Assembly (NCBI RefSeq): GCF_001522545.3
Contig: NC_031770.1
Span: forward strand, 7,963,321-8,027,320
Source: Parus major
Lineage: Eukaryota; Chordata; Aves; Passeriformes; Paridae
Length of the DNA stretch: 64,000 nucleotides
Direction of reading: 5' to 3'
How positions within the stretch are numbered: the stretch's first letter is position 1; the number at the start of each line of letters is the position of its first letter. Positions 10,111 through 22,560 of this stretch are shown piece after piece. The notes beneath the pieces were generated by a model that was not told the origin of the DNA, did no database searches, and was given only the letters and a program-made list of their open reading frames with translations. The position numbers were made by a program, and so were the translations under genes.

Positions 10111-13100
10111 GCTCTAAAAGTCTTTAAAAATGCAAAAATAGTGCATTTCTGAGGCAAGTAAAACTGCTGCTACATGCATCAGGTAGTCTAGTTAAAAATG
10201 ATGCTTTTTTTTTTACTTTACCTATTTTTAACAAGCCCATGTAGCAGACTCCACCATGGGAGTAGACAGACTCCACCATCTCTTTTGGCTTTGGCAGATT
10301 TTAGCAGCTTTTTATGAGCAACCAGTTAAATTTCCATATGTTCTGCTTGGTTTCTGTCTGATTTCCTGGAGAGGTTTTAAAAATGGTGTGTGTATATGTG
10401 TGTGTTTATGTACACAAGTAATGTAATGTAATCTCTGCAAAATTGGAAAGTAATACACTGCCTTCTAAATTCAGCTGAGTTTATGGACCTGTTTCTACTC
10501 TCACTTACACCTGTTTTATACTCATGGAAGGCTGCTAACGTGGATAGCTTTGCTCCTGATTTACAGTGGTGTAAGCAAGAAGCAGATTAGGTCCTTTATT
10601 CTCAGCATCCTGATAGGTGGCAAATATTGAGTGGAAAAGGGCAGCATTTCTCTTCTGCAGACTGGAGGACAGGACCCCAGCTGGTGCTCTGTGGGCTCTA
10701 AAGGCTTTGCATTTCTTTGGGAATGAATGATTTTACCAGAAGGGCTAAGCAGGTGTTGCCTTGTGTTCTGTGGTCACTGTGGCCTGATGTGTCACACCTT
10801 GTCTGGGGTGAGCACATCTGTGCAGTGCCCTGTCCAGATTAGGGTTGTGTCCTTCCCACTGTGTGGGGAAAGATGATCAAGGGCTGCAGCCTTGGCCAGC
10901 AAAAATAGATGTTCTTCTCTTATTGGAATGATGCTGGGTTTCACCAGCACAGGATGGCAGCACCAAATACCCTTTTTTTTTTTTTTAAAGAACTTTATCT
11001 GGGAAAGTTTTTTTTGAGTCAAAGTCTAATTTTCATGGGGTTTATTCTCTGCTTAGCATCTGGTCACTAATTATTTTCATGCCTGTGCTTAAACGAGCAA
11101 ATAAGCATGTCACAGGTCCAAGAAACTCTTATGTTAAGTCTTAAATCTTGCTTTAACTTTTACCTCTGTAAATCCTGGGTAGCTTAACTGATTCCTGTGG
11201 ATTTACACCATAAAAAAAATTATCAAGATATTAGTAAGGACTTATTTAAAGAGTTTCCTTAGACCTAAGATTTGATTCTGTTTTTTAATAAGCCAGGTAT
11301 GACTCTAATGAAATCACTGGTGCTCTGGTGTTGTGAAATCCTGATGGGGGCAATAGAGCTTGAGAGTTCTGCTTTACATTCCAAGAGCAAACCTTTTGGT
11401 GAGTCACCTCTCCTGGACAAGTTTGCCCACTGAATTTAGGAGGAATGCAAAATCCAGCCTTTGGGTTCAGTCACAGCCCACTGACCCATGTAGTTACTTG
11501 CATATTGGTTGTTCTTTTTTTTCTGTCTAGAATTTCAGCAGTTGGAGTCTCTTTGAAGATTTTGCTCCTGAATCAACCCATTGGTATAAAATTACTCTGG
11601 CTGAATCCCAAGATGAGTTCCCTGTTTGAATCTTGGAAAGTGAATGCAGAATACTCAGCTTCCAGAAGAAACCCTGAAAAGAATGAATCTGGTTTTAACC
11701 CTTTAGCCCTTTTTTTTAAAATTTCTTTTTAGAGGGAAAACTTATATCCATTGAGAAAAAAAGAACTTATACCCTTTCTTCTCTTCCCTTTTCTTCTTAA
11801 ATGATGTGTCTAGACTTGTTCTGCTTCTTATAACACTCCTGAGTAACTCTATAAAGGACATAGGTGTAACAATTAAGATGGATTTTAAGACAGGGAAATT
11901 AAGTCCTCCATAAGGCAACTGTGGTTTCTGCACTTCATTAGAGTTGCCTAGTTCTGTTAAAAAATCCTGTCAACATTCCTAATTAGGTTTATTGGCCCCC
12001 AAAAAGTTGTTCCATAACTGTATTCTTGTATTTAAGCAGTTGGTTTAGTGACAGCTTTCTTATTTCAAACCAAAATATGCAACTTACAAGCCATTTGTTC
12101 CTGTGTCTAAGTACTGCTTTAGTTTTAGTTTAAATGGAAAGCCCAGTTTTACTCCAGCTGAAGTGACTTTTTCTGGTTTTGATCCATTACAATCTTTATT
12201 ATTCATAGGTTTGTTTTGTAATGGAGGGATTGGGATTACAACTGGTAGAAACTGTCTGTAGGTGCTGAAAATACCATACTAACTCTCTGATCTCAAGTCC
12301 CAAGCAAATTTCCCTAATTTGGCTTAGGTTTTGCCATCATAAATTCAAAGTCCTTCTGTCTTCTGGATCTGGAGGTGAATCTTTGCCCTGAATGCAGAAC
12401 TTAATTTACCTTTCTACTAGTGAGTGCTTCTAATAGTGGGTGCTATTTTCTAGTAAAATAAATAATTGGTCTTTTCAAGCTCAGCAGGAGGCCCAAAACT
12501 TCAGTCAACACTGTGCCCATCATCATGAGTGATTGGAAGAAAGGAGGATATTAAAGATTAAATTTTTCTGTGTTTTTTTTTTTTTTATTTATAATGATTC
12601 AAATTTCCAAAGGGGAATAGAAGTTTCCATCTCGTGCCTTTACGATGTTCTTTACAGGTAGAGAGACCTAACCCTCTTTAACTCCTCAAACCCTCCTCAA
12701 ACAGCAGCAAGCAAAACTCCCAGGCTTTTATTCCAGCCAGGGGCAGAGAAAATAGAACTGGGAAGAGAATATGTCATCTCTTTTCACTGCATTTCCCTGA
12801 AAGGACAGGTAAGCTCAGTTCTGCCCTGTGAGGATAAGTGCTCCCACAGCTCCCCAGCAGCAGCTGCTACACAGAACACTTTGCCATGGGGGAAAGAAGT
12901 TGGGTGTTTTTTCCCATAGTCCCCATGAATCCATTGTTATTATTATTGTTGTCTACTGTAGACAGGCATGGAATTTTTTCTTTTAAATTTTATTAAATTA
13001 AATCCATTAAGGAAAGATTGGCAGAATCATTTGAATTGATATAATTTTGATTATAAGTTTATTATGCCTTGATGATGGATGAGTCAAGGAAACAGACATT

Positions 13101-16100
13101 TTTCATGACAGAATCAGGTTAACTTGCTGGTTATAGTGAAATATAATTTTCTAGCTGTCTTTATGGCAGTGAGGCCTTTAAGTTTGGAGCTGTAAGTGCT
13201 CTTCACATGGCTACTGGCTGAAGGAGCATTATTTTGAATTATGCCAGCTGCAGATGTGGACCTTCATGTGTGGGGCCATGTTGCAGATGGAACAATCTTG
13301 AAAGGCAAAGTTATGGTTTTCAGCAGCATTCCTTCAGCATTTTAGCCAAATTTTAGCTGAAAAGATAAAGCACTTTCAAGGGCTTCTCCCCTTCCCTGTG
13401 TACAAGTGTGAAGTGTTTTCTTTTTGACAGGGTGAGAGCTGTTTGTCATTGCTTCAGCTTTGTTCAAGGACTGTCAGAGCGTGTGGGAGAAGAGGTGAGA
13501 GAAGGCAATGCTTGCATGCCCACAGACCACCTAGAGCTGTCTTCTGTGTGCTCTTGCCTCCCCTGCTCTGTGCCTTACGCCAGACCTGCCCTTCTCTACT
13601 GCCTGTGGGTATTGTTTCATTGTCTGGGGGTTCATCCTCTCCCTGCTGTCACCAGACCATCATCTCTGTAAAACTGAAAGCTGTAAAGAAGTTCTTTGTG
13701 GCCCTCTTGGCCCTGACGTTTTGCTTTCCCTCTTCAAAGGCATCTTGCTCTGTCGTGCTCTTGCTTGTCATTTAAAAACCAGCAGTAATCTGTTTCTTTT
13801 TCTGCTGGCTTTGGCCAGTGTGTTTAGAAAGCATTTCACTTCTACAAGTGTCATTTTCAGGCTCTTGAGGGCAGGGATGTTCACCAGACTAGGGTCTTGA
13901 AACAGAATATGTTGTCCCTGATTTGAAGAGGGTAAGGCTTATTTTGTATGCAAATAACAGAGTATTTATCATAACTTTTAATAATTTGGCTGCTCAGAGT
14001 GAGCTACAGAGGTTCTTATTGCCACTCACAGAGGGGGCAGGATTGCTGGGTCAGGTCATTCCAATCCACATGTCATTTTGTCTGTGTGTCATAAGAGAAA
14101 ACTGTGGACTTGTGGTTAGACTGGGAGATTTATCACTTTTAATATGTCGTTCCACTCTTCCCTTTTGTTTCCTTTTGCTCTTATTAACAAATACAAACTC
14201 AAGATCCTAACAAGAAAATCTGGCTGGTGTTTTGAGAGGATGAAAGGCAGCAATCCTATTTTTAAGTAGTCACTAGAGATGAGGAGGTTCAGCCAGAGCT
14301 CCTCAATGACTCCCCTGTAAAGGCAGGATCCCACTGCAGGGCAAATAGTCACAGTTTCACTGAGACTGATTTCAGACAAAGAGTCTTTGGGCTTCTCCAG
14401 CTGTTTGTCCAGATTCTTCTCCAGATTCAACCAGTTACTCTTTTTCTGTTTAAAACTGACAGGTGAAACTATTTAAAAGGGCTCCCTTTTGTAGATTATT
14501 GCCTGAAGATCACAAAAGATACTAATAAGAACGTTAAAAATAAGAAAGTAAAAAATCAGGCATGAGCTACAAAGGAATGGAATGCATAACCCCTCTTTCT
14601 CCTCAGTATTTACCTTGGAGTGTTCCCCTCAGAGATCATCCTATAATGTCAGCTCTGTTTACTCCTTGAGTAAATGTCTGGTGTCACTTTAATAAATCAG
14701 ATGAACTCTGCTCAGAGAGATATGAAGCCTGTCATTTGATCATTAAGATTATTTACTGTAGGGCATGTAGCTGAAATACAATAGTAATACAGACACACAC
14801 AAACCTAAACTCCTAAACAGAACAAAATTAATGGATGAAGCCTGACATGGTATGTTTTAAGGTAAAAGGACATAAATCAATCAATACCTAGTTTAGATCA
14901 TTGTGATGGTGTTTGATGCAGAACCTTCTGAGCCAATCCAAAATAGTACAGCCTGTTTTAAGTAAATCAGCACAATACATAAGACTAATTTTTATGGGCC
15001 ATCTGTACATAACAGACTGCTTTCAGATATTTTTTTCCAAGTGCTATGAGATGTAACTTGCAGCTCACAGAGCAATGTAGGCAGTATGAGTCTTAGGTGT
15101 AGGTGTATTTACAATTGCAAAGCTGTGCACCAAACCCATGGAGCTGGCTTTCCTTAGGGAAGAGCAACATGATGTTGACATATTATCACCTGCATTTCTC
15201 TGTTTCTGTACCCTAGAAATGGGTTGTTTACATTTTTGTCAAATTAATTTGTGTCTTCAAAATCAGAGTCCTCGCAAGAGAAATATGTCCTCAGCTGGCC
15301 CCAGAGGTTGTGGTTAGAGAATATTAAAATTTTGTTTGCTCCTTGCTTTCAAGATGCAAATAGCTTTTCATTACAGTTATAAATGTTGCCAGAATGATTC
15401 CTTGAGAAGCCAACAGACACCGACAGAGACCTGGCAGCTCTCTGACTTTGCAGCTCATGCAGCTTAATCCTGACTGAATTCCCCTGTGGCTGAGCAAGGG
15501 GCAGGCTCTGATGTCTGGATGTGAAGTGAGATGGCATGGAGGGCCAGCCTGTGCTCTGTGGGAGGATCTACAGGAGCTTGCTGACAGTGTTCTGTATCAG
15601 CTGTGATCTGATGTGCAGCTGGGTATCATTCAGAAGGGACAGCTGAACTGTGAAGGGTTGTGGTGCTCCCAATGACTTCTTCAGGATAAGCTTGAGTGGA
15701 GATTGATGGATTGGCATGTCCACAGTAAGAGCCAGACTCCTTCCTCTTGCTCCAGGCATTTCTGCTTCTGGCTAAGCAAAAGGGGGACCTCCTGTTTATT
15801 ACAAGTGTTTCCCCACACCAGGAGTGCCCCAGGACTATCACTCCCTGATCCTCAGGTGCTGGAGGAATAATTGTAGGACTGGGGTGAATGCTGTCTTCCT
15901 CCCTAGGTTTTTGTGAGGCCAGTGGGGTGCAGTTAATGCCCTCAGGAGATGAGTTTCACCCGGATCTGCTGCCTGCAGAACCTTGCACACTCGTGGGATC
16001 CAATTGCAGGCCATGGTCTAAGCTGTATTAAGTTTCAGGAGGAAGTCTGGCTCAAAGTCCCGAGCCTTTGTGTAGCAGAGCCAATAAAGATGTGCTCAGC

Positions 16101-16626
16101 TTTGTGAGTAACCCCCACCTTTCACCTCTCCTTCCACCAGAGCAGTGAGAAGTGCAATTACTCAGGACAGCAGAAGTCACAGTGAGCAAAACACGGACAT
16201 GTGTTCTACAAAGAGCTGTTTTATAATCCCTTCTCTATGGGCAGCACAGGCTGCTGTCCACCCACACCCACACAATCCAAATGGGCTTTGGTTGTTGAAG
16301 CTCACCCAAAACAGACTGGTGGGGAGGGGAAAAAGACTTTTATTTGGAAAGAAAGCACCTGAGCTGTTATATCCCATGTTCTTCTGTTGACATTTTCATG
16401 TTTGTAAAACCTCACAGTTGGATTTGTTGATCCCATGAAATCATCAAGGGACTGAGATGCCTGGAAAGACTGTTTGCCATGAAAGCAGATAGTGAGAAGT
16501 GTACTGAACTAGTCACTTGAAACAGTAAAAAAATTAAATAAATATGAGAGAGAGAGGGGAAATGACAAAACAAGCAGTGGGAGATACCATTCTAAGTTTG
16601 TGTGGCCTAGGATCTCTAATGATAGA
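10111..16626. other. Intergenic DNA, no gene recognised
   Basis: Short chance frames only. There is a T run near 12570-12586 and an imperfect 22-bp duplication around AGACTCCACCAT at about 10246-10280. The 15.4-16.1 kb part is slightly richer in G+C, but I could not assign it to any repeat or gene family. Confidence 0.65.
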
Positions 16627-16690
16627 TTTTTTTATCCCATTTACATCTAATTGACATCCCATTTTTATCCCATTACATCTAATTGACATA
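16627..16690. repeat. Two-copy imperfect tandem duplication, period about 34 bp
   Basis: The block TTTATCCCATT(T)ACATCTAATTGACAT occurs twice, with a few extra T residues between. Each copy carries TAATTGACA, a homeodomain/TALE-like motif, so the duplication also duplicates that site. Confidence 0.85.
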
Positions 16691-17125
16691 GAACTTTATC
16701 ATTAACAAATTGAGAAGTATTTGCTCCCTGAAATATTTGGGACATTTTAGTGACTTTCTATTCATGATAGACTGTTGAAAGGCTTGGCTGACATGTAACC
16801 TGGGAAAATCATCCAGCAGCCTTCAAAGTTAACAAAATGTCATTTGTCATAGGCTTTGCAGGTGTGACTCTGTTTCTATGTTATAATACATGATGGAGTA
16901 ATAGCTGGATTGCAGGCCTGTTGCCAAGCATGATGCACATTCTGTGAGTGTCACTGGTGCAGAATTGCATAAATCTTACTGATAGTGAGAAGTCTTGAAA
17001 TGCATGATCTTTCTCCTCTAAGGTCAAGCAAGAGTACACCATAACTTAATTTTAGCCTTGCTGTCTCTGCAATCAAAATGGTAACATTCAACATTGCTTG
17101 TCCAGTGTCTTCCTCTGATGGGTTA

Positions 17126-17225
17126 ATTTTATTTTATTTTATTTTATTTTATTTTATTTTATTTTATTTTATTTTATTTTATTTTATTTTATTTTATTTT
17201 ATTTTATTTTATTTTATTTTATTTT
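17126..17225. repeat. Perfect (ATTTT)20 pentanucleotide array
   Basis: Exactly 20 uninterrupted ATTTT units (100 bp). It is followed by a C/T-rich stretch. The Phe/Ile/Leu/Tyr open frame across it is a repeat product. Confidence 0.98.
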
Positions 17226-18071
17226 CTTGTTTCCCTCTCCTCCTTCCCCATCCCCAGCCAAGAATGGCATGAGCAAACTGGCTCTGGAAGAGTGTTTTGT
17301 AAGGAATTTTTTGGTTCACTCCCAGGCCTTTGCACCATGTCAGAGCAGAAGAGATGGCATTTTTTCTAACTTCATGTCTGAGGATGTGAAAAATTCTCAG
17401 ATGGCTCCCAGCAGCTTTAGCAGGACTTTTGGTGGGTTACTGCAAAGGCTGAGATTCAAAAGCTGCTGAAGTAACTTTCTTACAGGAATGTGCTGTTGGC
17501 TAGAGCTCTAATTACAACAAATAGTGCTATTTTCTTTTTCAGTGCCAGATGTTTAGTTGGGGTAAATCACTTGATGGGGTTGAGTGAAAATATTGGAGAA
17601 ATTCAAAAGGGAAAAATAATACCCAACCCCCTTCAGTTTATCTTGTTAAAGATCTAGCTTGTTATTTCTTGAAAATTATGTTTTCATGTGGTTACTCTTT
17701 AGATATTTTATTTTCACTTGCTCTCCCTGAGCAAGAAAGCAGAACAATGGAGAAGGGAAAGTTTGATTCTTTGCTGACCTGCAAAGCTGATACCCCTGTG
17801 CACCATTTTCTGAATTGTTTAGTCAATCATACACAAACCTTAAAATCTTCCAAGTCTGAAGGGCCCAACACATTTGCTTAAACATTAAATCTGAGGTACC
17901 TGGAACAAGCACAGAGAAACCTGGAAATGCTCTTTATGCTTTTGCATATTCCTGCTCATGCACATTTCTGTCCCTCTCTATGATGCTGGCCCTCACAGCA
18001 TCACAGCTTGAAAAACCCCTTTTGAAAGGGGCAGGCAAATTACAGGTCTTCTTCTGCACCCCCTCTTAAAA
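17226..18071. other. Intergenic DNA, no gene recognised
   Basis: Nothing recognisable except a small palindrome, CCCCTTT-TG-AAAGGGG at 18016-18031, just left of the sequence gap. Confidence 0.65.
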
Positions 18072-18354
18072 NNNNNNNNNNNNNNNNNNNNNNNNNNNNN
18101 NNNNNNNNNNNNNNNNNNNNNNNNNNNNNNNNNNNNNNNNNNNNNNNNNNNNNNNNNNNNNNNNNNNNNNNNNNNNNNNNNNNNNNNNNNNNNNNNNNNN
18201 NNNNNNNNNNNNNNNNNNNNNNNNNNNNNNNNNNNNNNNNNNNNNNNNNNNNNNNNNNNNNNNNNNNNNNNNNNNNNNNNNNNNNNNNNNNNNNNNNNNN
18301 NNNNNNNNNNNNNNNNNNNNNNNNNNNNNNNNNNNNNNNNNNNNNNNNNNNNNN
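18072..18354. other. Assembly gap (283 N)
   Basis: Unresolved bases. The open frame that spans it on the minus strand is meaningless. Confidence 1.
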
Positions 18355-20939
18355 CTGTCATTACTTCTCTAGGCTTTCATATTCAGAGAAGTTTAGTTTT
18401 GCTGGAGGCCTAGAGACTAAGCTTTACCCAGCACCACCCTGTTGCACACACTTTACCTTCCAAGTAATCTTTCTAGGATGAAACTTCCTGCATGGCACCC
18501 TTAGTGCTAAATACTAAAGGATAGATTTTGTTGGTGTGCTTAGCAGAATCAGGTGCTGTGTTGAAATTTAATTCTTAAATTATATTGTTGCTTTGGTCAC
18601 ATTAAAAAGAATAATTTTTTTAATGATAGTTACTTGTATAGGTTTATAAATTCTTTTATGGTTCATGAAGGCTGTGGATTCTGTTGTCCTGAATTTTATT
18701 TGTCTTTAGAGGAACTGAAAGAATCTTCTAGGTCTGTGTGGGTAACGTGGCTTGAATGAGTCATGGAGATACACCTCACTATGTAGCCTTATCCCAGCTT
18801 GTAAACTCCATGAACCTAATTTATATTTTTTAGAAGATTGAAGCTGTTGCAATCAGCTCCTAAGTAATATGGTGTGTGCCTTACAGGAAGACTAGTGAAA
18901 ACAAAATACTCTTTTTTTCTTTTTTTTTTTTTTCCTCAAAATATGTCCCCTGTGGCCCCTCACCTTCCTCCCTCATTGGTACTGAGATTGAATTTCAAAA
19001 GAATTCTAGAAGCATATTGAATTTCAGGTTTTGTTTTCCCATAGCAGTGATTCTGGCCAAAAAGCTTTTTAATCAAAAGGACCAACTGTAACCTTGTTAA
19101 TAACTAAGAAAACAATGGCCAAAGGGAAAAGACCTGCCAAAAGCCACAAGTCATTCCTGTTGGCAGAATAATTGGTAGATCGTTATTTTGGTTGAAAACA
19201 ATGTGATTTGTATTTCTAATTTTGTAAAATTACTTAATTAATAACACATGGCCAGCAATGTTGATTGCAGAGTGACTCTTGACAGAGGACACTTTTAAAG
19301 AAATGTTATGGGGGCAAAGGTAGGATTACGCAATAGCTGAGCAAATAAGGCCACGACTGCTGTTCAGCAGTTGATTCTTCCCTTCTTGGGAAGGCATAAA
19401 TTATTGTGACAGTGAAAACACAAGACACTGTAAAGAGGACAGAAGCATGCAGTCATGGCCATGGGGTCATCACTAGATGCAAACTGGGTTAATTCCACAA
19501 TCCAAGAATTGCCTCCTCCTTGTTAGAGGAGAATGCTGCTTCATGGCTCTGCAGGGGAACTTTTGGCTACTGAGAAAATACCTGGGGGGGGAACTGTATA
19601 CCCACAAAAAGGAAGCCTAGGGAATGTTGCTGTTTCTGCAGGAGAAGTGGTGTTCAAGTGTTTTTAGGCTCCAGTATTTCAGTGTGTCCATGTTTGTCAG
19701 CAGAGAATGTGGGAGCATTAAGGGAAAGTGTGGAGTTACAGCCCTGGCCTGTGAGGAGCCCACGGTCCACAAGACAAAAAAAAATACAAATCCTTTGTTT
19801 CAACATAAAAATGGAAATTCCTTTTTTTTCCCAGCACATGCCTTTCTCACTTTGGTTACTGGCTGCCATCAGACTGGACTTAGAGCACAACTTTCTGCTT
19901 CCTTGCTTCTTTTGTGCAGTCTGTGCTCCTTCCCCTGAGCAAACCAGCTCGCAGTGTGTGTGGAGGGGAAAGGGTGGGAGAGAGGAAGCAGAATACAGGA
20001 GTTTTACTTCTGCCAAAACCATACAACCACCAAGACACTTGCTGCAATTATCCAGAACAGTGTGGCTCTTGGGATGCCTGCAAGTGCTTGTCTGCTATGT
20101 TATGTACAGTACTTGATTAGCTATTGTTTCACACTGATGAAAGAGGTTGTTCTCTCCATCACCGAGATCTTCACAAGCTCTTTTCTGTAAACCTTGTCTT
20201 TCTTCATTATACGATGCTAATTATTTCCTTTTTGTGGAGTGCATAGCCTAACACCTATGTACCTTGAGTGCCAGGGTTTGAAACAATCATAAGGCAAATG
20301 CTCACCTTTGAAGCCATTATTCCAGTCATTACAACACAGTTTATTCCTCTAGAGGACATTAACATTTGAAAATGTGTCAGCTAGAGTATGAAATTTATCA
20401 TGATCATGAACCACCTGCCATCTCATTAGAATATAACATTCTGAATTCCTGTACTCCAGTATTAATCTGATGCTTTGCAGCCATATATATTTTTAAGTCA
20501 TTTTAGTTTCTATCAAGTTGTTTCTGAAGGCCAAAGCAGTATGTTCTGATGTGGGAGAGATCAAGCAAAGAGCCAAAGGTGTGGTCAAAGTGCTGCTTAC
20601 AAAGGCTCACTCAGCAATACAAGAAATGGCAAAACCACTGGACAGGGGGCAAAAAGGAGAGGAAGAGATATTAAACATTTTTTTATATAATTAAGGAGTA
20701 GCTTTAAAGTGTCCAGTCTCTAACAAAAGAACATATTGGAACTATTCTGCAATAATAGAAATGTGTTAAAGCTGAGAAGAGTTTCAGAGTATCACCTTGC
20801 TAGAAGTCTGAAAATTCCCAGTAACTTTTCCTGTAAGTGAGGACTCATACTTCAGCTCAAGGTGTAATATAGCAGTTGGTGGTTTTGCCTATTTTTTCAG
20901 CAAAACATTTCTTGTAACAGGAATAGTTCTGCTATTGGA

Positions 20940-21010
20940 ATGAAAAGCTTTTTCAGGATTTGAATAAAAGGTGTGTATGCAAATGGCTGAAGCACGTGAC
21001 GACTTTTACT
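20940..21010. promoter_or_regulatory. Octamer plus CACGTGAC E-box pair
   Basis: A perfect POU octamer ATGCAAAT at 20977-20984 lies nine bases from CACGTGAC at 20993-21000, a bHLH-Zip E-box of the USF/MITF type. The pairing could be chance at this scale; it is listed as a candidate regulatory site only. Confidence 0.25.
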
Positions 21011-21383
21011 GGCAAAATCAGTCTCCCTGAAGATAATCTAGTTTTTGTTAGTTCCTGAGGATCCACTCAACAGATGATGTTGCAAAATCATGCCTTTTAG
21101 GGTGTTTCAGATTATTAAAATAAGTTATGTGATGTTACAAGGCTGAGAGAAAGTGTTCCTCAGTTTGAAGCTGGAATTTACATCTCAGCTGAATCCTCTT
21201 CCCCCACTTTGCAATGGCCAAACGATTTTGCTATTTGATTTACCTCACTTGTCAGTGTGCCAAAGGGCTTTATATGAGAGAAACATTTGCAGAGAGGTGT
21301 ATTAAATCCCGAGTGGTTAATTATTTGCTGTAATTGTGATCTTAGCTCTATGCTTTGCTTTTCCTTCACGGTAATTTCTAGCT

Positions 21384-21401
21384 AAAAAAAAAAAAAAAAA
21401 A
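21384..21401. repeat. A18 homopolymer
   Basis: Eighteen consecutive A residues. No retrotransposed gene or LINE sequence was recognised upstream. Confidence 0.95.
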
Positions 21402-21839
21402 GGAGTAATAAATATGCATAGTGCTAGGATGAAAATGAATATTTGGTCTTGGCAATCAGTAGGTCTCCTCCAAGGAGTTAAAATAAGTCTTAGGCAGATA
21501 GCTTCAAACTGATGCTTAAGGAGCTGCATGATCCCAGAACTGGTGCTTTTCTGTTGACTTCAGTTCAAATCTGGTTTTCTCCAGAACACTTTTTTGATTC
21601 TTCAGGAAGAGAGAAAGATTGAGAGAATAGTTAATGCAAATGAACAGCCACAGCTGTGCAGAAGAGTTCATGGAAAAGCAGTGCTATGAAGAAAGGGGAG
21701 AGGGGGAAAATAATTCCTTTCTTTGCCACGTGAAAAGGTGAACCTTTAAAACCTCTGTCTAGAAAAAAGGGATCGTGATTCAGAATAGCTTCATAAACAG
21801 AACTTCGTAATAAAACCTTGATTTGTAAAGTGTGACCAG

Positions 21840-22560
21840 ATGCTGTGTGTGTGTCACAGATGTGAGTACATCCATGGTGGAAGAGGCAGCCTTGCACTCC
21901 TTGGCACCATGGGAGACGTGAGCTGCAAGTGTTCCACGTGGTCCAGTTGGTGGCCTGAAGGCCAGCTCCAAGCTCCTGCTCTCATCCATCCAGACCCCCA
22001 AGCTTCTTCCCTGGCCATCAGCTCTGTGAGCTACAGCATTCCAGCAGCTGAACTTGTCCTCCAACACAGAGCCAAAATGCTGTTGCTGTTGACAGGAGGT
22101 GTGTGTTTTTGGGGCAGAATTAGTTGCCACCGAGGGGCAGAGGTGCAAGGGGCTCAGCGCCCACGGTGTCTGTGGCAGTGCCTCATTGCTGCTGCTGCTG
22201 TGTGGAAGCTCTCCAGGCACTGCTGCCCTGGGTTTGGGGAGGGAGAGGCAGGATGTGCTGAGCAAGGTGGGAGGGGAAATTGTGAACCCGAGTACAGCCC
22301 CTGTCGCTGCTGAGGCTGGACCACCCTGCGCTACCTGCAACAGCAGGGCTCAGTCAGGAGTGTGTCTGCACCCAGCAGGCATCCATCAGAGATGCTGTGT
22401 CCTTGGATTCTCTGAGAAACAGCAGGTCTGGCTGGCAGGAGCAGGATCTTGTCCTCAGAAGAGCTGTCCTGGATGCCTCTTACAAGAGACGAGTGTGTGC
22501 TGCCACCGCTGGTTCAGGAGCCCTGGCCCCTCCTTATGAGAGCTAGTGGCCCACTGAATT
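21840..22560. other. GC-rich island in the desert
   Basis: G+C is visibly higher than in the flanks, with a short (CTG)n run near 22187 and scattered CpG. It yields long overlapping frames on both strands (up to 186 codons on minus), rich in Ser/Pro/Ala/Leu/Cys with no domain, as expected from stop-poor GC-rich DNA. It could be a decayed transposable element, an enhancer, or an unannotated non-coding exon. Confidence 0.45.

Larger units (their letters stand above)
18355..21839. other. Intergenic DNA, no gene recognised
   Basis: AT-rich with T runs near 18910-18935 and an A18 run at 21384-21401. The overlapping frames on both strands at 19.6-20.2 kb are mutual shadows without domains. The A18 run was checked as the tail of a processed pseudogene; the sequence upstream resembles no gene I know. 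Confidence 0.65.

Noticed and set aside
9435..10157. 240-codon minus-strand open frame, the longest in the window
   Set aside because: It runs through the minisatellite, the gap, the pentamer array and the A/C tract; the translation is simple-repeat product (poly Ser/Leu/Phe) plus unknowns.
17078..17272. Phe/Ile/Leu/Tyr-rich frame resembling membrane segments
   Set aside because: Translation of the (ATTTT)20 array.
17993..18361. 122-codon minus-strand frame
   Set aside because: Almost entirely N bases of the assembly gap.
21178..21401. Possible processed pseudogene ending in the A18 run
   Set aside because: No recognisable gene sequence or target-site duplication upstream of the A run.
21780..22340. 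186-codon minus-strand frame and its plus-strand shadows
   Set aside because: GC-rich stop-poor DNA; no domain, no splice sites of note, and equally long frames on the opposite strand.
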